A stretch of DNA of 64,000 nucleotides, taken from positions 1 to 64,000 of IMG/VR virus record IMGVR_UViG_3300031787_011371; one strand, given 5' to 3'. The notes under the pieces were generated by a model. That model was not told the DNA's origin, did no database searches, and saw nothing but the letters and a program-made list of their open reading frames with translations. This document shows positions 53,997 through 61,547 of this stretch, in pieces; position 1 is the first letter of the stretch, and every line of letters begins with the position of its first letter. Position numbers and translations under genes: made by a program. Origin of the DNA: a virus.

Positions 53997-55328
53997 TTAA
54001 TTTTTTATTAGTTTAGTTACTTGATTTTCATGTATTCTATAATAAAGAAGAATGTCTTCACAAATATAAAATTTAAAACCTTTTTCAATTGAATCTTGCC
54101 AAAGTTTTAAATCTTCCATTGGTATATCTTCCTCATTATATTTATTATTATCCCAAAAGTTTTTACTATACGCAACACATGGATGAGCTATAACATTATG
54201 ACCAACTCTTAGATTTTCTATTATTTCTCCTTTTTTTGTCATTAAAAAATCCTTAACACTTTCATCTTCATAATTATTTTCTTTTATATGAGAAAAGTTT
54301 GATGAAACTATATCATAACCTTCTTTTAATTTTTCAAATTGTCTTTCTATTCTGTTTTCTTGATAATAATCATCTACATTAGTATTAAATACAAAATCAC
54401 ACCCATCCTTAAATGCTTCTTCTATAATATAATTCATTGCTTGAGCATGATTATCCATTTCAATTTTGTAAAATTTACCATTTTCAAAATGGTAATCTCC
54501 AAGAAAAGAATAATTATCATCTCCATAATTTAATTCGTAAATAAAATAGTCTTTATATGTTTGACTTACAATTGAATCAAAAAATTTCAATAACCATCTG
54601 TCATTATATATTTTTTTAGCATTTTTATGAAAAATTACTATACCAATTTTATATTTACACAAGTCGTGTTTTTTTAATAAAAAATTTATATCATATTTTT
54701 TTGTATTAAAATTACTTTTATTATGTATTCTATGCAAAACTAGTTGTTTTTTGTCATTTATAAATTTACAACTTTTTTTCATAAGTTTCAACCAAAAATC
54801 ATAATCTTCTATTCCAACAATAGACTCATCCCATCCATTAACCTCTTCTGCTATTTCTTTCTTAAATATTGCTGAAGTATTTGCCACTTGATTTACACCA
54901 GACATTGAAAGTCTTAATATTTCTTCATGTTCTAAAGAAAGATTAGGCTGACCTGTTATTTTTTCCAATTCATCACAGTAAAATATTCTAGAACCTATTA
55001 CATCATATAATCCAGTGTTCGCAAGTTCTATTTGTATTTCTAATTTTTTTGGCAACCAAACATCATCATCATCTTGTATTGCCAACCATTCTCCTTTAGC
55101 TTCTTTTAATAATTTATTTAAAGTTTTAGACTTCCCAGCATCTAAACCATAATCAAAAATTCTAATTCTTTCATCGTCAAATTCTTTAACAATTTCTTTG
55201 CTATTGTCAATAGTTCCATTAAAACCTATTAATAACTCAAAATCTTTGTATGTTTGATTTAAAACCGATTCTATAGAACGTCTTAAATATTTTTCACCAT
55301 TATAAACTGCTAATAATATTGATACCAT
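53997..55328 (-). CDS. Tandem glycosyltransferase family 2 (two GT-A domains)
   Basis: Two GT2 domains share one 443-residue chain. The first (1 to ~230) has VSILLAVYNGEKYLRRSIES, LLIGFNGTIDNS and WLAIQDDDDVWLPKKLE. The second (~235-443) has IGIVIFHKNAKKIYNDRWLL, YELNYGDDNYSF and FVFNTNVDDYYQENRIERQF. Bifunctional GT2 enzymes often make repeating disaccharides. Alternating sugars could therefore be added by this one protein. Genes on both sides follow at two bases. Confidence 0.8.
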   Translation of the reverse strand: MVSILLAVYNGEKYLRRSIESVLNQTYKDFELLIGFNGTIDNSKEIVKEFDDERIRIFDYGLDAGKSKTLNKLLKEAKGEWLAIQDDDDVWLPKKLEIQIELANTGLYDVIGSRIFYCDELEKITGQPNLSLEHEEILRLSMSGVNQVANTSAIFKKEIAEEVNGWDESIVGIEDYDFWLKLMKKSCKFINDKKQLVLHRIHNKSNFNTKKYDINFLLKKHDLCKYKIGIVIFHKNAKKIYNDRWLLKFFDSIVSQTYKDYFIYELNYGDDNYSFLGDYHFENGKFYKIEMDNHAQAMNYIIEEAFKDGCDFVFNTNVDDYYQENRIERQFEKLKEGYDIVSSNFSHIKENNYEDESVKDFLMTKKGEIIENLRVGHNVIAHPCVAYSKNFWDNNKYNEEDIPMEDLKLWQDSIEKGFKFYICEDILLYYRIHENQVTKLIKN

Positions 55329-55330
55329 GA

Positions 55331-55921
55331 TTAAATATGTTTTTTTAATTCGTTTTTAACATATACTGTATTTCCAATATGAACACTTCCGTCAGACATA
55401 TGATTTATTAACATTCCATTTTCATCAGCATAATATTGATATATATCTATAAAATTTATATCATTTTCTTTACATAATTCTTTTAATATAGAATTAGCCT
55501 TAATAGTATATCTAGACCTATCTTCGTCTAAACCAAGAAATGGAAAATTTATATTTTCTATATTTCTATTCTTTTTTGAAGGTGGGGTTATGCTTAAAAT
55601 TCCAATTTTTTCAAAAAATATTTTTTGACTTTTAATATGATTAACATAATCAATTATTAAACTATTTATTATTTCATCTTCTGTTAAATCATTTAATTGT
55701 ATTTGATTAAAAATATGACACCTAATATCTATTTCTCCAAAACAAAAAATAACAAATGAGTTATATGATATATCAACATTTCTACTTTTAAAAATATCAT
55801 AAAAATTAATTTTATCACGTCTAACTTTATGCATAGTCATAGGCGCAATATTGTGTCTATCTTCTATAATATTTCTAAACGAAAAATCAGAATGTGAATC
55901 TCCTATTGTATAAATTTTCAT
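55331..55921 (-). CDS. SGNH/GDSL-like hydrolase
   Basis: The 196-residue product opens with IYTIGDSHSDFSF: GDSH (7-10) is the SGNH block I serine. FCFGEIDIRCH (60-69) fits block III with Glu in place of the usual Asn, and DGSVH (177-181) has the catalytic D-x-x-H-like pair. In sugar clusters these enzymes remove or transfer O-acetyl groups. It overlaps the downstream-coded methyltransferase by four bases. It could tailor acetyl groups on the phage glycan or on the host capsule. Confidence 0.65.
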   Translation of the reverse strand: MKIYTIGDSHSDFSFRNIIEDRHNIAPMTMHKVRRDKINFYDIFKSRNVDISYNSFVIFCFGEIDIRCHIFNQIQLNDLTEDEIINSLIIDYVNHIKSQKIFFEKIGILSITPPSKKNRNIENINFPFLGLDEDRSRYTIKANSILKELCKENDINFIDIYQYYADENGMLINHMSDGSVHIGNTVYVKNELKKHI

Positions 55922-56454
55922 ATTTTTTTAGCTTGAATATTTAAACTCATTAAAACTCCTTTTTCTTTTTCCATATGTGGAAGATATGCTTGACTAAAAT
56001 CATCTATAGAACCATGTTCAACCGTTTTCCAATCCCAAATATGAACGTCTATAAATCCTAAACCTTCTAAATCTTCTTTTAACATATTAAAATCAAAACC
56101 AACATAATGAAAGTTTTCATTATAATTTTGACCTCCATATAAAAATCCCATCAATTGTTTAAGAGTGTATCTTTTTGTGTAATGTAACTCCGAAACTTTA
56201 TATAAATCAGGAACTGATATTCTCAATATTCCACCGCTTTTTAAAATTTCATTCCACCTTTTTAAAACATCTAGATATGTTTTTCTATTAAAATGTTCAA
56301 GAACATGACAAGCATATATCATTTCTGCAGATTCATCTTTAAAGTTTTTTAATGTTGCAACATTATCAACAATGTCACATTCTGTTTCTGGTCTTATATC
56401 AACATTTACAAAACCATCCAACTTTTTAAAGCCGCATCCTAAATGTAATTTCAT
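55918..56454 (-). CDS. Class I SAM methyltransferase (Methyltransf_11-like)
   Basis: The 178-residue protein begins MKLHLGCGFKKLDGFVNVD, a motif I frequently seen in predicted glycan-cluster methyltransferases, followed by MIYACHVLEHFNRKTYLDVL and GGILRISVPDL (post-motif strand). The size is near minimal. The neighbours are the SGNH protein and the GT10-like enzyme, each overlapping by four bases, so it probably acts on the same sugar residue or its precursor. Confidence 0.78.
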   Translation of the reverse strand: MKLHLGCGFKKLDGFVNVDIRPETECDIVDNVATLKNFKDESAEMIYACHVLEHFNRKTYLDVLKRWNEILKSGGILRISVPDLYKVSELHYTKRYTLKQLMGFLYGGQNYNENFHYVGFDFNMLKEDLEGLGFIDVHIWDWKTVEHGSIDDFSQAYLPHMEKEKGVLMSLNIQAKKI

Positions 56455-57281
56455 ATTAAAGTTTTTATTTTATTAATAAGCCTTTCATTGTAATCAACCC
56501 AATTCATAGCCAATCTTCTATTTATCTCTATGACATCTTTTTTGGATTCATAAAACTCAGGAGTTAGTTCGTTGCACTTTTCAATTGCCTCATTAAAAGA
56601 ATTTACAATAATAATCCCATTTACATCAAAATATTCTACTATATTAGGACAGCCTATATAAATAGGAATGGTTTTGCACAGTAAACAATCTATCAATTTT
56701 TCCGTAAAGAAATTCTGCTTTGATACGTTTTCTATACATATATGAAACATACTATCAAATAGAGGTTCTTTTCGCTCTCCTAGTATAGGGTTATTTCCAA
56801 AATTTTCAACACCGCCTAATCTACTTAAAAAGAATTTTTTCGGTATGCTTATTTTATTTTGTTTATACCACAACTTTTGTCTTATTTTATGATTCTCCGT
56901 AATTGTCTTGTGACCACAAACCGTAGATACAGAAAACTCTTTTGGCTTATTCAAATCATATTCATCTAAATGAATCCATTTTGTTCCATATTCAAAAAGT
57001 ACTCCGTTTGGTATAGCATCTAAAACTTCTTGTTCATATGTAAGCACATAATCAAAACGATTCCAATTGTCTATAATGCGTTTATTCAAACCCATAATTT
57101 CGTTTGGCTCAATTTGAACAAAGAATTTTTTTAAAAGCCTTCTTCCTGCTGAAGCTTCAAACTGTTCAATCGTTGGATTGTCTAAATTTTGAAAATTATC
57201 AACCCAAATATCTATTGGCATTGAACTATCAAAATCATAGTTCAAGGACATGCCAAAATTAGAATTTACATTTGCTTTCAT
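56451..57281 (-). CDS. GT10-like fucosyltransferase
   Basis: The 276-residue protein shows, in its C-terminal half, the donor-site pattern of alpha-1,3/4-fucosyltransferases: FHICIENVSKQNFFTEKLID (179-198), then KTIPIYIGCPNIVEYF (203-218). In family 10 these positions read F-x-(I/L)-x-(F/I)-E-N-S-x-x-x-(D/N)-(Y/F)-(V/F)-T-E-K and P-(V/I)-(V/Y)-x-G. The N-terminal acceptor half is only loosely related. Gmd and Fcl, encoded about 11 kb downstream, would supply GDP-fucose. It shares one base with the GT6 gene upstream, a notable pairing. Confidence 0.7.
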   Translation of the reverse strand: MKANVNSNFGMSLNYDFDSSMPIDIWVDNFQNLDNPTIEQFEASAGRRLLKKFFVQIEPNEIMGLNKRIIDNWNRFDYVLTYEQEVLDAIPNGVLFEYGTKWIHLDEYDLNKPKEFSVSTVCGHKTITENHKIRQKLWYKQNKISIPKKFFLSRLGGVENFGNNPILGERKEPLFDSMFHICIENVSKQNFFTEKLIDCLLCKTIPIYIGCPNIVEYFDVNGIIIVNSFNEAIEKCNELTPEFYESKKDVIEINRRLAMNWVDYNERLINKIKTLI

Positions 57282-57964
57282 TAACCTCTTATTTCTGAAT
57301 GATTTTTGTCTAAAGCTAAAAGCTTCTTTTCAAATGGTATTTGCCAAGATTCTGGATAACAATAACTTGGATTAAGCTTTTTTGGTGGATTATCAATAAA
57401 ATATCTATTCATTTGACTTTCATCATGCCAAACAGCAATAATTCCATTTTCTAAATCCTTATCTACTCTTTCCTTTATTGTTTTTGACATTTCAAGAAAA
57501 GCTTCTGAAGTTCCTCCATTAAATCCACCAGCATAATAACATTCACCTTCTTCTTCTGAAACATATGCTGTTGAACTTTTGTTAGTTTCATAACTTCCTC
57601 TTCTTCCTCCAAAAAATCCTGGGTGTTCTGTGCCAACAAGTTCAGTTTCTGTATCTGGGAGTATTTCTTCGTTTACATCTTCAACAAATCTCATATCAGC
57701 ATCACAATAAAAAAGATAATCCATGTTAGATAGCAATTCTTTATTTTTATCAAAAACATGATAACGTTTTAATGTGGCGTAAGGCCATCCCAAATGTTCT
57801 TGTTCAATTCTAATAATGTCATCATTTTCTGGCACATTACCATCTGTAAAAACAAACATTTTAACTTCATGATTTTTCATAAAATGTTTTTTTACAGATT
57901 TATATAATGGAGGTATAAATTGAGTGTATTTACCTGTTGCAATGACTAATAAGCCTATTTTCAT
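57281..57964 (-). CDS. GT6 (ABO/alpha-1,3-Gal(NAc)) glycosyltransferase
   Basis: The 227-residue protein has the diagnostic GT6 features: a GT-A first strand (IGLLVIATGKYTQF), YLFYCDADMRF with DXD at 88-90, HPGFFGGRRGSYETN, then YYAGGFNGGTSEAF (143-156) and VWHDESQMNRYF (178-189). The last two correspond to the acceptor/donor loops of human ABO transferases and bovine alpha-1,3-galactosyltransferase. Family knowledge: vertebrate members use a fucosylated galactose acceptor with UDP-GalNAc or UDP-Gal, and most bacterial members have lost DXD. Its keeping DXD suggests a metal-dependent enzyme. It sits directly upstream of the GT10-like gene and galE is in the next operon. Confidence 0.82.
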   Translation of the reverse strand: MKIGLLVIATGKYTQFIPPLYKSVKKHFMKNHEVKMFVFTDGNVPENDDIIRIEQEHLGWPYATLKRYHVFDKNKELLSNMDYLFYCDADMRFVEDVNEEILPDTETELVGTEHPGFFGGRRGSYETNKSSTAYVSEEEGECYYAGGFNGGTSEAFLEMSKTIKERVDKDLENGIIAVWHDESQMNRYFIDNPPKKLNPSYCYPESWQIPFEKKLLALDKNHSEIRG

Positions 57965-58287
57965 ATACTATAATTTTTTTCTATTAACAATATTTGTTTC
58001 GACAAAAAAGGCATTCTATCTAAAAGCTGTTCAGTTTCAAAAATTAATTTTTTACTTGATTGTTTTAATTTCTGTATTACTTTGTCGTTTAATGTAATAA
58101 TGTTTGGAGATAACATTTCTACTTTAGTTTCTCCTTCTCTTGTTGGAATTACAATTCTATGATAGTCATTTTCAAGATATATTGTTGATTCCTTTACTGT
58201 CTCAACATAAATGGCTACATCTCTTTCATCTAAATTTCCAACGTATATATAAAATACTATTACTGGTTTTGCCATAACTTTATTCAA
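57961..58287 (-). CDS. Unknown small protein in operon B
   Basis: The 108-residue protein is not recognised. It begins MNKVMAKPVIVFYIYVGNLD and has a helical C-terminal part (LSPNIITLNDKVIQKLKQSS). It overlaps the GT6 gene by four bases and the GT-A gene upstream by eight, so it is embedded in the operon and is very likely translated. A beta-alpha pattern suggests a small binding or regulatory domain. The first Met codons (residues 1 and 5) leave the precise start uncertain. Confidence 0.5.
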   Translation of the reverse strand: MNKVMAKPVIVFYIYVGNLDERDVAIYVETVKESTIYLENDYHRIVIPTREGETKVEMLSPNIITLNDKVIQKLKQSSKKLIFETEQLLDRMPFLSKQILLIEKNYSI

Positions 58288-59104
58288 ATGGTAATTCTAA
58301 TTCTTGATGACATCCAACAATATTAGAAAAATCTATTTTATTTAACTTAATCTCTCTCCCAGACAAAAAATTATCATTCAATTCTTGTGCTGAAATCCCA
58401 TGAAATTCACCTTCTCTGTTTGGAAATACACTTTGAACAACATTAGAAGGAGAATTTACTAATTTACTTTGTTTGTAAGACCACATTGTTTTTTTAGGAT
58501 AGTTTCCAAACATTTGTAATGCCGCCTCAAAAGTATTTGGATTTTGAAACATAACTTTTTTTGAAAGTTTATGAATTTCTTTTGTTTTAAAAATATGTCC
58601 ATCAACTGACAGTGGATAGCCAAAATCCATATAATGAACTGACCAGTTCCATTTTATAAATTTATCATCCTCATAATCAGGCATTATAACATTGTCACAT
58701 CTCATAGTGTAACATTTGTTTGTATTTAAACCTAATCTCATAGAAAAACAAAAAGCGTCATTATCTGTCTCTAATTTTGAAATCATTTCATTTTCATCAA
58801 CTCTTCCATAAATTATGTCATCATCAGTAAAGAATGATGTATAATTATATATTGAATTTTCTAAAATAGCTAAAGTTTGTTCTCTAAAATCTATTTCTTT
58901 AATCCATTTTACTTCTGGGAATTGCTCCATCAATTTATTATACCCTTTTTCAAATTCATCATTTGAATAAGTATATAAAACATTTAAAGAAAAAACTCCA
59001 TTAGCATTTTTTTCAACACTATCAAGAAATAGTTTTAATTGTGCTGCTCTATCTTTTGAAAATACTATTCCATTAATCATTTTTATTTGTTTTATAAGTT
59101 TCAA
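58280..59104 (-). CDS. Glycosyltransferase (GT-A-like)
   Basis: The 274-residue protein has INGIVFSKDRAAQLKLFLDS, a strand-helix start seen in GT2-like enzymes, and TSFFTDDDIIYGRVDEN with a D-D-D metal site. Later segments (YPLSVDGHIFKTKEI) resemble acceptor-binding loops. The ATG at 59104 overlaps the upstream gene by 32 bases; a second Met lies at residue 9 (MINGIV...), which would reduce the overlap and is also plausible. Donor unknown. Confidence 0.68.
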   Translation of the reverse strand: MKLIKQIKMINGIVFSKDRAAQLKLFLDSVEKNANGVFSLNVLYTYSNDEFEKGYNKLMEQFPEVKWIKEIDFREQTLAILENSIYNYTSFFTDDDIIYGRVDENEMISKLETDNDAFCFSMRLGLNTNKCYTMRCDNVIMPDYEDDKFIKWNWSVHYMDFGYPLSVDGHIFKTKEIHKLSKKVMFQNPNTFEAALQMFGNYPKKTMWSYKQSKLVNSPSNVVQSVFPNREGEFHGISAQELNDNFLSGREIKLNKIDFSNIVGCHQELELPFE

Positions 59105-59930
59105 TTTTTTGAAAAGGCTTCTTTTTGTTTATTTCTGAATGTATACTCCACTGAAGTTGCTGATTTACTTTATCGTCAGAAATAGGATTTTCTCTATTAT
59201 AAACATAAAGTGGAGTTTCATTATAAAAAACATGCTCTTTCCCAGCCATTTCAAGCATTGGAATAAACATTGCAACATCATATGTCATTTGATACCAATT
59301 GCCATTAGAATCTTTCATACATGAATAATTTTCATCCTGCTCTGCAATTTTAGCATAAAGACCTGCCCTAAAAGTTCTTATGTGAGAAACTTTAAATTGA
59401 GATTTTCTTAAATCTTTAAAATCATCTTCTGTATATTCTCTCGCACAACATTTCATGCCATTAGTCCATTTTGAACTGCCATACATCATCCAACATTCTG
59501 GATTTTTATTGTAGAAATCGTTTATGTATGATAATACATCCTTTTTAAATAACCAGTCATCTCCATCTACTATTACAACAATATCATCTGGGTCTATAGC
59601 AAATCTCATTATACCATTATGCAAATTTGGGAGTGCACTCATTCTTTCGCTTGACCTCCAAGCTAAAATATTTTGACATTTCGTTTTTTCTAATAGAGGA
59701 TGTTTATATTCAACTATAGGTTCTCCGTTTTCATCTTTTAATAAATCACCATTATCATCTCCTTTATATTTTACTGCTGGTATTTTGCTAAATGAACCAT
59801 CTGTAGAACTGTCATCAATAAAAAGGATTTCGTAATTTTCATAATCTTGAGTCAAAAGAGAATTTACACATCTGTCCAAAAATTTTCCAGGATTATAAAA
59901 TGGAACTATTACTTTAATTTTATTGTTCAT
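59073..59930 (-). CDS. Glycosyltransferase family 2
   Basis: First gene of operon B. The 285-residue protein has IKVIVPFYNPGKFLDRCVNS, EILFIDDSSTDGSFS and IVVIVDGDDWLFKKDV, the three GT2 signatures including DxD. An insertion rich in Asp/Lys (residues ~50-75) lies after the second strand. It is soluble. The host-type promoter at 59948-59978 lies 18 bases upstream, so this gene is probably the first translated product of the 18-gene operon. Confidence 0.85.
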   Translation of the reverse strand: MNNKIKVIVPFYNPGKFLDRCVNSLLTQDYENYEILFIDDSSTDGSFSKIPAVKYKGDDNGDLLKDENGEPIVEYKHPLLEKTKCQNILAWRSSERMSALPNLHNGIMRFAIDPDDIVVIVDGDDWLFKKDVLSYINDFYNKNPECWMMYGSSKWTNGMKCCAREYTEDDFKDLRKSQFKVSHIRTFRAGLYAKIAEQDENYSCMKDSNGNWYQMTYDVAMFIPMLEMAGKEHVFYNETPLYVYNRENPISDDKVNQQLQWSIHSEINKKKPFQKIETYKTNKND

Positions 59931-59947
59931 TTTTTATTTTGTTTTAA

Positions 59948-59978
59948 CAAACATACGATTTTTATTTAAAAAAATAAA
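59948..59978 (-). promoter_or_regulatory. Bacteroidota-type promoter of glycosylation operon B
   Basis: On the minus strand TTTA (59978-59975), a 19-base spacer and TATGTTTG (59955-59948) match the host consensus with one change in the -33 box. The ATG (59930) follows at 18 bases. Confidence 0.6.
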
Positions 59979-60003
59979 TGGATAATTTAAAAAAGATTTT
60001 TTC

Positions 60004-60014
60004 AAACTATTTAT
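60004..60014 (+). promoter_or_regulatory. Putative phage promoter motif (AAACTATTTAT) before 60048
   Basis: The 11-mer AAACTATTTAT lies 34 bases upstream of the ATG. The same string, in the sense orientation, precedes 61503 and 62258 (minus strand) and, as ACTATTTAT, 27375. Consistent orientation and distance to starts suggests a phage-specific promoter, perhaps read with the late sigma factor. Confidence 0.45.
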
Positions 60015-60047
60015 CTTAAAAATTATAACAATTCTAATAATTTAGAA

Positions 60048-60449
60048 ATGAAAAAAGAAGCAAAAAAACTAAACAAGTCTAACATTCTTAATCTAATTAA
60101 GGAAGAAGCTGAATTTATTCTTAAAAAAGAAGAATATCATGATAAAATAGTTAAACTAAATGATGAATTAAAAAATCTTTACGAAAATAGAGATTTTGTT
60201 GGAACTTTTGGTTTTGCTGGTGATAACAAAAAAAGTGTTTCTGGATTTAAAGAAACTCCAAACATTTCTTATATAGCAATGTTAGAAAAAGAATTTAATG
60301 CTCAAGATTCATTAAAAGCAAACAAAGAAGAGGCTATTCTTAATGAAGACCAGCTTAATGAAATTGACAAATTAAAAGAAGAAAATTCAAGCTTGAAAAA
60401 ACAAATAGAAGAAATTTCAGCATTCATTTCAGAAATGAAAAAAGGTTGA
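60048..60449 (+). CDS. Small charged coiled-coil protein, possible scaffold or internal protein
   Basis: The 133-residue protein is Lys/Glu-rich and mostly helical, with a C-terminal coiled coil (LNEIDKLKEENSSLKKQIEE). Its N-terminal LNLIKEEAEFILKKEEY matches LKQIIREEAYKFKKKL in the next gene, so the two share an N-terminal element. The element contains I-K-E / I-R-E, which fits the (I/L)-x-E cleavage consensus of T4-type prohead protease. A capsid-interior or scaffold role is therefore possible (inference). It is the first gene of the right-hand plus-strand group. Confidence 0.5.
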   Translation: MKKEAKKLNKSNILNLIKEEAEFILKKEEYHDKIVKLNDELKNLYENRDFVGTFGFAGDNKKSVSGFKETPNISYIAMLEKEFNAQDSLKANKEEAILNEDQLNEIDKLKEENSSLKKQIEEISAFISEMKKG

Positions 60450-60485
60450 TTCTATAATTATAAAATCATTTAAAAATTAAAAAAG

Positions 60486-61220
60486 ATGAAAATTACTAAA
60501 GAAGAATTAAAGCAAATCATTAGAGAGGAAGCTTATAAATTTAAAAAGAAATTACAGCTAGAAAGTGAACTTGCAGAAATAGAATCACAACTTAATGAAG
60601 TCGAAGCTGGTAGCCTTTATGATGCTGGAGAATCTGCTGGCAAAAAATATAAAGCAGAATTTGAACATTTAGATAATGAATTTGGTATTCCAGGAGAAAC
60701 TGAAACTTATATGGAAGAAGTTGAAATGGAAGAAGAGGCATATGAAGATGTTCAAAATGAAGAAGATTTGAACTTAGAAGCTATCTTAGCTGAAATTATG
60801 TCAGAAGATTCAAATGAAGAAGTTGCTGAAGAGTGTGGTACATATGAAGAGACTTATATGGAAGAATCTGATGATAATGATGCAGATGACTTAACTAATG
60901 AACTTTATAAAGAAGAAACTCTTTCAGAAGGTGAAATTAAAAAAGCAACTATTTTAATCTCTGAGCAAGCTAGAATGAAAAGATTGGCTGGTGTAATTTC
61001 TGAATCTGAAGAAAAAATGTTACAAGAAATTACTTGGATGCAAGAGTTGATGGGAGATGAAATATTAACTTTTGGCAAAGGATTAATCGGTATGCTTGGA
61101 ACACTTTCTTTACCAGGATTACTTTGGTTTTCTCAATGGATAAAAACTAAAAAAGAAAAAGGCGTAAAAGCTACTAAAGAAGAATTAGACGATGCTTTAA
61201 AAACAGCAAAATCAAAATAA
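60486..61220 (+). CDS. Acidic protein with shared N-terminal motif and a hydrophobic segment
   Basis: The 244-residue protein starts MKITKEELKQIIREEAYKF, a form common among phage proteins of unknown function. Residues ~70-150 are extremely acidic. ILISEQARMKRLAGVISESE (157-176) repeats the KxLAGxISE element also found near the start of the 63308 gene. Residues ~196-219 are hydrophobic (GLIGMLGTLSLPGLLWFSQW) and followed by Lys, as in a membrane segment. The I-x-E tripeptides in both elements suit cleavage by a T4-type prohead protease. Unrecognised; an internal head protein or membrane-associated factor are options. Confidence 0.5.
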   Translation: MKITKEELKQIIREEAYKFKKKLQLESELAEIESQLNEVEAGSLYDAGESAGKKYKAEFEHLDNEFGIPGETETYMEEVEMEEEAYEDVQNEEDLNLEAILAEIMSEDSNEEVAEECGTYEETYMEESDDNDADDLTNELYKEETLSEGEIKKATILISEQARMKRLAGVISESEEKMLQEITWMQELMGDEILTFGKGLIGMLGTLSLPGLLWFSQWIKTKKEKGVKATKEELDDALKTAKSK

Positions 61221-61232
61221 TTAAATTATAAT

Positions 61233-61272
61233 CAAAAAAAACCCTCAGCAATTAAGTTGAGGGTTTTTTTTG
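61233..61272. terminator. Bidirectional intrinsic terminator
   Basis: A run of seven A then CCCTCA pairs with TGAGGG then a run of T (centre near 61240-61265), loop about ten bases. The A and T runs on the two sides provide a T tail in both directions. It separates the plus-strand 60486 gene from the minus-strand 61288 gene. Confidence 0.85.
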
Positions 61273-61287
61273 ATTTAAAAATTAAAA

Positions 61288-61503
61288 TTACAAAACCATT
61301 TTTCCTGACATATTACCTTCTGATATTTCAAAAGAATTATGACAACAATTACATGTATATACTTTTACATTTTTAGTTTGTTGTATTTGTTGGCCTTGTG
61401 AATCTAACAATAAATTACTTCCGTTTTCTATAACGGTTTTTACACTTTCCAAAAAAGTTGCACTATCACAACCATGTGGACATTTCATTTTTTGAATTAA
61501 CAT
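61288..61503 (-). CDS. Small zinc-ribbon-like protein
   Basis: In this 71-residue protein Cys8 and Cys12 (CPHGC) pair with Cys51, Cys53 and Cys54 (CNCCH), separated by a beta-hairpin; this suggests a zinc ribbon. C-terminal SFEISEGNMSGKMVL contains I-S-E. Similar tiny ribbons in large phages are of unknown role. AAACTATTTAT (complement of 61534-61544) lies about 31 bases upstream. Confidence 0.6.
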   Translation of the reverse strand: MLIQKMKCPHGCDSATFLESVKTVIENGSNLLLDSQGQQIQQTKNVKVYTCNCCHNSFEISEGNMSGKMVL

Positions 61504-61533
61504 AACTTATAATTTTAACTATTAATTATAATT

Positions 61534-61544
61534 ATAAATAGTTT
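61534..61544 (-). promoter_or_regulatory. Putative phage promoter motif (AAACTATTTAT) before 61503
   Basis: On the minus strand AAACTATTTAT is followed by AATTATAATTA and then the zinc-ribbon start 31 bases away. The copy is identical to those at 60004 and 62281. Confidence 0.45.
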
Positions 61545-61547
61545 AAA

